Shown here piece after piece: positions 57,241 through 64,000 of a stretch of 64,000 bases of DNA (its first letter is position 1; each line of letters begins with the position of its first letter). The position numbers and the translations under genes are program-made. The notes under the pieces are model-generated. The model was not told the origin of the DNA. It saw nothing but the letters and a program-made list of their open reading frames with translations, and ran no database searches. The DNA is taken from positions 4,913,959 through 4,977,958 of the forward strand of contig OZ024887.1 of NCBI GenBank assembly GCA_964017195.1, read 5' to 3'. Source of the stretch: Siderastrea radians. Lineage: Eukaryota; Cnidaria; Anthozoa; Scleractinia; Rhizangiidae.

Positions 57241-57292
<52 letters not shown>
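57114..57292. repeat. GA microsatellite with an inserted LINE tail
   Basis: Order: (GA)n, then (AATG)n of about 12 units, then about 60 bp starting AAACTTTATTTACACACGG and ending CAACTGCTTTACAG, then (GA)n again. The middle is a very short LINE 3' end with a 4 bp-repeat tail, minus strand, inserted into GA repeats. Copy 1 has an unbroken GA tract. Confidence 0.85.
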
Positions 57293-57293
<1 letters not shown>

Positions 57294-57295
57294 CA

Positions 57296-57535
57296 GATTG
57301 AAGGGCACTTTTGCAACGTAAAATAGGGCACTTATGTCACGTTAGGGCACTTTTGTCACGTACCATAGGGCACTTATGTCACTTAGGGCACTTTTGTCAC
57401 GTACCATAGGGCACTTATGCAACGGTAGGGCACTTTGGTCACCTAAGGTAGGGCACTTATGTCACGTTAGGGCACCTTTGTAACGTTGCATAGGGCACTT
57501 TGCAACGTTGGATAAGGCACCTTTTTAACGTAACA
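57296..57535 (+). repeat. TAGGGCACTTNTGTCACGT minisatellite
   Basis: Irregular tandem units of about 18-23 bp with TAGGGCACTT and GTCACGT or GCAACGT. It begins just past the point where the duplication ends. Confidence 0.85.
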
Positions 57536-57539
57536 GAAA

Positions 57540-58685
57540 CATGGGGCCCTTATCTTAAAATGCTTTGTGCCAATATAGGGTGGTTCGGAACATGTTTTGG
57601 CAATTGAGAATGGGATCTGATGTTTTATGCATTGCAAAATAGCTATTAAATATAAGTGCTTTTTCTCAAAAGTGCTGTTAGCACTATGCACTACCTTAAG
57701 GCTTTAAAACCCTCATACCCAATGTTCATTTTTGGTGACGCAATGTTTTGTTTAATGCAAAAACTGTAATTTTTGAATCAGTTTTGAATTGCTGGCGTTT
57801 TTCGAAAATAAAATCCATGATTTTTTTTACTGGCTGGAGATTCTAGACCCCGCGGAAATCAAAGGCGTTAGTGTGTATCACTCACAAATATAAATTTCTT
57901 TCAGGAAGCTAATAGAGATGATTCTCAACCTTTCAAAACATTCAAGCCTTCATAGTAAGCGCTATTTACGGCGGCGTTTATGTGCAAGTGCAGTGTTACT
58001 ATCGAAAATAAGTTAACAAGAGGCAATATACTTCAAAGAGTTCTTAAAATCTTAAGTAACTGTTTAATGAACTGATAGTAATGCTTAGCAGTGTTGAAAA
58101 CGGAATTTCATTCACAAAAAGTGCTTGAAAATTAAAACATAAGAGCTCAATTTGCTCATTAACTATCATAGACTTCAAAGTAATGTAAACGTACAAATGA
58201 CAGAAAGTGCCTTACTTATCTCAACACAACAAACTTAAAATCAAATTTAACATGACAAACCTCCACATTGAGAGAATAGGTCTTAATAGCATCCACTTGA
58301 GTAAAACACTTGGATGCATTGAACTCGTCCAAGAAAAACAAACAAACAAACAAACAAACAAACCAACGTAACAGGCTGCATTCATTAGTTTTTCTTGTCT
58401 TCTTCTCTCGCCTAAGAAGTGAAACTGTTTTTTCGGAAAATTCTCCAAAATGTGTGTTTCGCAGACTTTGTTAGGAACGAAATTTAGTAATAAAAATAAA
58501 AATCCAGAGTCTTTGTTTGGGGAGTGTTGTATATTGGTCACTTGAAAAAAAAATGAACAAACTACTAGGGTACATAGCTTCTATAGAAAGAAGATTAAAG
58601 TTCAGTGAAGATACTATTACCCGATAACCTCCCGTAAGAAACACTCTATTGCCTGAAAAACACTATACTATCAGTGCTCCTACTG
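57540..58685. other. No gene seen
   Basis: Anonymous AT-rich DNA. A (AAAC)n stretch is near 58338. The minus-strand frame 58221-58541 has no family signal. Confidence 0.5.
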
Positions 58686-58689
58686 TAGC

Positions 58690-60165
58690 TTAACGCCTCT
58701 TGTTTAACCGTCTCTCATACTTTAAACGGTTTATGATCTGTTCTACGGTAAATTTGAGCAAAAATTTCTTCCCAGCATCGTCTTTTTCCAGAATGTCCTT
58801 GACGGCGGGTTTTGAGATTATTCCACTCCTGATTGTAGCTCCAAATAACTGAAACAGGTATTCTTTTCCCTCGCGGGGAAAAATGTTCTTGCTCAGGTAA
58901 CTTGAATTCGACGGTGGCACAAAATCCGAAGAACTAGTTAAGAAGCGACTCATTTTGTCCGATGAAGTTTCTTCTTCTTCTGGTAGTTTAGCTTCACCAG
59001 CAGTCTTCAGGTGGTTCTTTTTGTCGATACCACGCCATCCACTGCGAACTCTGTCGTATACTTTCTTAGGGTATTGATCGTAAAGGGTCGGGTGGTCTTT
59101 TATCTTCTCTCTAACTACTGCCATTGTGACACGCTTTTGGTTGATTTCTTCGCGGAAAAGCTCTCTTACGGCTGCTTTTTATTGCTCGTTCCACGTTGTT
59201 TGCTTCTCCTTGCTACCTTCAGCACTAACAGGATTTTCATCTTCAGCCTTAGCTATCGAAGTGCCTTCTTCCGATGCTTTATTTGTTGTTCTCATGATTG
59301 AGGGAAGCACTGCAGCTGCCTTAATACACGATTGTTGCTTCTCGTGAAGCTTGTAGTACCTTTGCGCTGTCGACTCTTTATCTGCCAGTAGATCGGCGAG
59401 TTGTCCTTACATGCCTTGGTGGTTAGTGTGTACAGCGGTCAAGGCTGACTTTCGGAATAGGGTTGAACTAATATGCCCCTCTATGCCTGCTTTTTTCCAG
59501 GCGGCATTTATCGCGGTTGATATCTGGCCAGATGCGAGCCTCGCTCCACTCCATGACAATATCACAACATCGTCATCATCTTTGGAAAGAGTTACTACAC
59601 TTCTAACTTCAGCTACAAACACTTTCAGGTAATGAAACAAGGTAGGAGACAGCACCACCCTGGCAGGGCCATGTATTCTGCAGTCTTGTGCTTCTTCACA
59701 CTAATGATGTAACTTCCCCCGCATCGCTTTGCTTTGTGGAACTCAGCCATAGTCATGTTGGCTGGCAGGCCCGATCTATGGGCGTTAGCGATTATTATTC
59801 GAGTTAGGATCAAATCTCTAATTAGTGTGTAATCTGCTTGGTTAATTTCAAGCAGTGGGCCCCACTAAGCTGATTGATGAGAGAGATTGCTCTTTGTGTT
59901 GATTCACTCTGCTCAAATTTAGTGATCATTTCGGCTGATATTAAGTTAGAAAGATCTTCATCCTGTTTCTCAAGATGCCTGCGTTGACTGTCTTTCTTGT
60001 AAGATGACGACCACAAGCGGGCTTTTTTGTCAATGAAGTTAATAGTAGCATCCTCGACATTCACTCCGTCAGGACGCTCTTTTAAGATAAAACTGCAGAA
60101 ATATCTGAGACTTATCAGGTAGGATTTAATTGTGTCTGGCTTGTAAGTACGTTCAAAATTGTTTT
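58690..60165 (-). pseudogene. Tyrosine recombinase/integrase-like gene, decayed
   Basis: From the right on the minus strand: FERTYKPDTIKSYLISLRYF (core-binding-like), QRRHLEKQDEDLSNLISAEM and INQLSGAHCLKLTKQ. The catalytic part follows: NAHRSG (first arginine), YIISVKKHKTAE (lysine), HISSTLFRKSALTAVH (H...R), LLADKEST and QRYYKL (tyrosine). The tail (59124-58690) has REKIKDHPTLYDQYPKKVYD and a basic end. Frameshifts near 59825 and 59660, and in-frame stops near 59406 and 59180, break it. LLADKES suggests the second histidine is replaced by aspartate, judged from remembered relatives. The motif order supports a phage-integrase fold. It is a different family from the recombinase at 36-37 kb. 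Confidence 0.75.
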
Positions 60166-61680
60166 AAACAAAGTTACTCGCTGAACATCAAAGTGTACCG
60201 GAGAAACTCGCATTTCCATTACTATAAACCGTACCTTTCTTTCCATCTCAATGGTAGTATGGTATGGGGTGGCATGATGTAATGTAATAATTAATTTTTA
60301 TTGCTTGTTCACGTAATAATCGATTTTGTTAAATAACATCTATCGTGACAATAAGCTTTAAGCCCCAAATGATCATATTAACTGGGTAAAATTTATGCTT
60401 GAAAGAAAAGTTGCCCCCCAGCGTCACCGCCGCCGCCATCCACCTGCTTACTAGTCGGGTGCAATAACCACTACACTAAGACAAGAATCAAGAATAGGCA
60501 TCTCGTTATTGATAGCCAGACTATAAGTACACGGGCAGTGTTCAAGAATAATCGTTAATAACAAGAACAATTGCCAACTATCCAAAACTATTCCTAGTAT
60601 AATTTATATTTCACGAATAGAAAATTTATAACAAACGTAAAACTGTCTCAGCTTACACAAAGCAACCTAACTTTTTTATAGCTAAATTAACTGGTTATGC
60701 TCGCTAACAGACAACATAAGTTAAGCCTTCATGTCTAAGTATAATGTATCTGATTACAAACAATAACAAAATTAAAGAAAATTTAAACGAACATAAGCGA
60801 GAGATGCCGTTGAGTGATCTTGAAACTGCGAAAAATACCTTATATTAAGACTCGCACGCTTCCAAAAATTATAACTCCCACTGTAAATACCGAAACATCC
60901 GTAAAAGCACTCAAGACAAGCGTGCATTCCTTAAGGTGAAAAACATACATATATCATTTTACGATTTGATATCGCTTAAAACAACAAGAAGTTCTTCGGT
61001 TTTATAGACGGGCCTAGAAACGTGATTTCTCGTTCTTGTTGTTGTTCAACAAAGGCTGCGTCACAGTGAAGCGTAATATACGATACTTGGCCGTGAGTAA
61101 GGTAAAACGCTGTCTTGTTTACAATGTAGAGACGTCTGTTCTCCAAATCTAACACTAGAGCTCATCAAATGTAATTTGTGTCTTTCGTCTATTTATTATA
61201 TTAGCACCATCAGAAGTGTTCTACAGAGTTGTTATTTTTCATTCATGTATGTAGTTCATGGGAAATATTTTTTGGGGGGCCTGAATTTTTCACTTGGGCA
61301 GGGGAAAGCTCCCCAAACTCAAAACGATGTTTATTTGTTGTGGAAATGGATCCACCCTTGTAGTTAATTCAATGATTTTTTTTATTTCTATTTATTCAAC
61401 GTAGTATATGACAAGAAAGATCTTTGCTTTGACTTCCTTTACTTGAAATCTTTCTTCAGCTAGCTTTTACTGTAGCCATTTAACTGGGAACAAATCACTT
61501 TCGACAATGTACTCGCATGGATTTCCATTGACCACGCCCACGCAAAGTATGTTTAGTGAACCTGTATTAAACAGGAAATTTTCCAAATTGCTGAGTGGCT
61601 ATAAGATACAGAATTGACTGAATATACATTTTAAGAGGAAAGATGCTGCAGTGCCATAAACTGAAATTTTATTATATACG
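60166..61680. other. No gene seen
   Basis: AT-rich anonymous sequence; the only marked item is a possible tRNA-like stretch at 60419-60490. Confidence 0.5.
60419..60490 (-). ncRNA. Possible tRNA-derived SINE head
   Basis: The minus strand reads CTTAGTGTAGTGGTTATTGC, an A-box-like sequence, then CACCCGACTAGTAAGCAGG. No B box follows, because the sequence turns into GGCGGCGGCGGTGACG. A decayed tRNA or SINE start is the best reading. Confidence 0.3.
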
Positions 61681-61684
61681 AGCT

Positions 61685-61725
61685 CATTCCTCGCGAAGCG
61701 AGGAGGGCCGAAGGCCCTCCGAGCG
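61685..61725. repeat. Two adjacent hairpins
   Basis: CCTCGCGAAGCGAGG (61689-61703) and GGAGGGCCGAAGGCCCTCC (61702-61720) lie side by side with GAA loops. Probably the end of an interspersed element; its extent was not resolved. Confidence 0.6.
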
Positions 61726-64000
61726 TACCTTAGCGAGGTTTATAAATTTGTCGCGTGGGGTTCGCGCGAGGATCGCTAAGGGCGGTCAAATCTCGATCGG
61801 CCCATATATATTTCGATGGTGTCGGCACAGTTGCCTAGCAACAAAACCAAATCGCGACCGCTGACAGTTGTGCACTCTCATGTTTCTTCGGCGTGTTTCT
61901 TCATTTCTTGCTTGCTTCGCTGCGTTTATTTGGGTGCTGATATGTTTATTCATCGTCTGTGAACGAGCAAGCAACGCCTGATTAAACAAGTGGCTGAAAA
62001 TCCATTCCGGGGGAGATTTACAACTGAAACTCAGCGTGAACGCCGACTTGAAATTCAGCGCGAACAACGAAGGCGAAAGAGTCGACGACAAGAAAGCACG
62101 GGTACAGAACATCGTTCTCCGACAATAGCCTAGCGAAGACTAAAGCCATCAGCAGGACACAAACAGGAGACTGGAATATCACAGGCGAGAAATCTTGAAA
62201 CATACATAACGTAGCTTAAATTTACCTTGATAGCACAGCGCTGCGATAAAACGAAATTCGCCAACAACGCGAGAATCGATACAAGGTCTTCGAATATTAT
62301 AACTCAGTCACACCAATTGAATAATATATACCGGTAAGAATGAACCCAGTGGCTACAAACTCTTCGAGAAAATGTGTGCTGAAACCGATCAGGACCGGTG
62401 ACACCGACAAGAAGTGCTTCGACAAAATGATTTTGTTATAGAAGCAACAAGAGGCGGGAAAAAACACACGATCGGTGACTGAACAGGTATCTTTACTCTT
62501 GATGTACCAGTAATTATTATCAACGTATAATTACTTTTCCAAGGATGATCACAATTACAGATTACACAAGAGAAATGAAATTATTCACAAAATAGGTTTC
62601 AGTTCCCCAAACAACTAGCATATAATTTGTGTATGAGCAGTAAAAAGAATTTAAATCTTAAGTTTAGGACGTTCCCGAAAAAATATTTGAAAGAAATAAT
62701 TCATATTGGATCAGTAGGAATTTATAAAAGTTTATGTTTTCCGTTATGGATATAATTTGACCCTGTTAATAGTAAAAAAAAATAATATTCAGATGGATCA
62801 GAAAGGACAATTTCTGTTCACAATTTGGTTTGGAAATGCACTTACAAGTATTGCTCTGCCTGACAATTACCACTTTAAAATGTGTAGCGGGGATAGGTAC
62901 GTACTACCTGCATGTATTTGATGTGAAACAAACATTACTGCTTAAAATTAATTATTGATAATAATTTCATGCTACATACAGTGACCAGCATCACAGCTCT
63001 CCTCCCAGTGCACAAACAAGCACCAAATTCATGGGAATTGAGATCCTGATCACCTTCAACATGATTTGTCTATGTGAAAGTTTGTCTTACTTCTGAAGAT
63101 TTCACATGCTATAATCTACATTCACCCTTTCCCTTAATCAGCTACTCTTGCTTTTCACACCAATTGACCTCCCTAAGCCCCAATGTAAACCTGCAAATTC
63201 TCCTTACTGGTCCTCATACATTTCTTGTAGTACTAGTGCAGAGAACTTCTTTCTACTGACATTAACACTATTCATGTTTGGTGATCAATTCCTTAATTCT
63301 GATGACCTAATTAAAGCATTGTTATTGTAGGGAGATGCTGGTCACTGGGGCTTCAAGGGTTAATGTATTACATGTATATTATTGTCAGTGACAGTTATCT
63401 AATCCAATTTCTATAGTATGTTGGGGGAATGAATAAACATGTTACAACATCAATATGAAACTCTGTGCTTTGCTTGCCATTATTCTGTATTATTCTCATT
63501 TCAACTTTTGGGTAAAAATGGATAATTGTTTTAATGCACCACATCACTCTTCAGCAGTGAGAGACTCCTGCTACAGTATCTCAACCAGTCAAGGGAAATA
63601 ATGTATTGTTTTAGCTATTGACACTTGTCAATACCCAGTAAATAGAACAAAAACTGTACAACAGAATCCAAAGGAAATGGCCGGGTTAATGTTGGAGATA
63701 ACAAGTTCCAATTGGAATTTGAACTGCATTTCTGATAACCTACTCTCACCCAACCAAAATAAACAGAAACACCACACATATTGTCTTGGACAACAGGTCC
63801 ACAGCAATACTATACGTCCTCTCCAGAGAGCAATTTACCTTATTTTAGAATGAAGAGAGGTGGGGGGGGCGGGGGGGGGGGGGGCTGGACGTATTTTCGT
63901 ATACATGACAGAGGATTGGATGCAAGTTACATGGAAGCGAATGGGGACCAGAATGTCGATCTTAACTCCCAATTGGGGACCATTGTGGCCACCCATCCAC
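61726..64000. other. No gene seen; poly-G near 63862
   Basis: Anonymous sequence. Short frames have no family signal. A run rich in G (about 63862-63885) may be hard to sequence accurately. Confidence 0.5.

Overview
The window is animal nuclear DNA: multi-exon genes with GT-AG introns, AT-rich intergenic DNA, degraded LINE, Penelope and tyrosine-recombinase elements, and many short palindromic elements. The C-terminal cysteine domain of the main gene and the repeat types look anthozoan, most likely a stony coral. This is family-level recognition from memory, and the species cannot be named.

The one intact host gene is a plus-strand secreted or lysosomal histidine acid phosphatase. Thirteen exons (11478-27162) join into one open frame of 455 codons with every catalytic motif, and a GCY/YGKS-type cysteine domain is fused at the C-terminus. 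A possible membrane/signal exon lies at 9748-9879. Intron 9 (7.5 kb) is almost wholly satellite DNA: two arrays built on the palindrome ACGG(A/T)CCGT, a different composite satellite, a transposon whose empty site is preserved 2 kb away, and a foldback element. Two possible exons of an unrecognised gene follow at 29.1-30.1 kb.

The region upstream of the gene (1-12662) occurs again in the same orientation at about 40520-57292. The copies are nearly identical over long stretches. They differ by clean insertions (3.6 kb foldback element, 143 bp MITE, 0.7 kb palindromic element, LINE tails), a roughly six-fold growth of a TAG microsatellite and small indels. Copy 2 carries an identical first RHGDRSP exon, but homology stops at a GA microsatellite inside intron 1, so its remaining exons are absent from the window. 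Each copy also holds an older internal duplication (2200-3345 versus 10020-10865).

From 30.6 to 40 kb lies a transposon cluster: a plus-strand Penelope-like element, then a minus-strand LINE (endonuclease, reverse transcriptase, C-terminal region, 3' tail) broken by at least three insertions. One of these is a 1.8 kb element with 23 bp inverted repeats and a Crypton/DUF3504-type tyrosine recombinase gene, itself interrupted by an 80 bp MITE. A second, unrelated decayed tyrosine recombinase lies at 58.7-60.2 kb. The rest of 57.3-64 kb is repeats or anonymous sequence.
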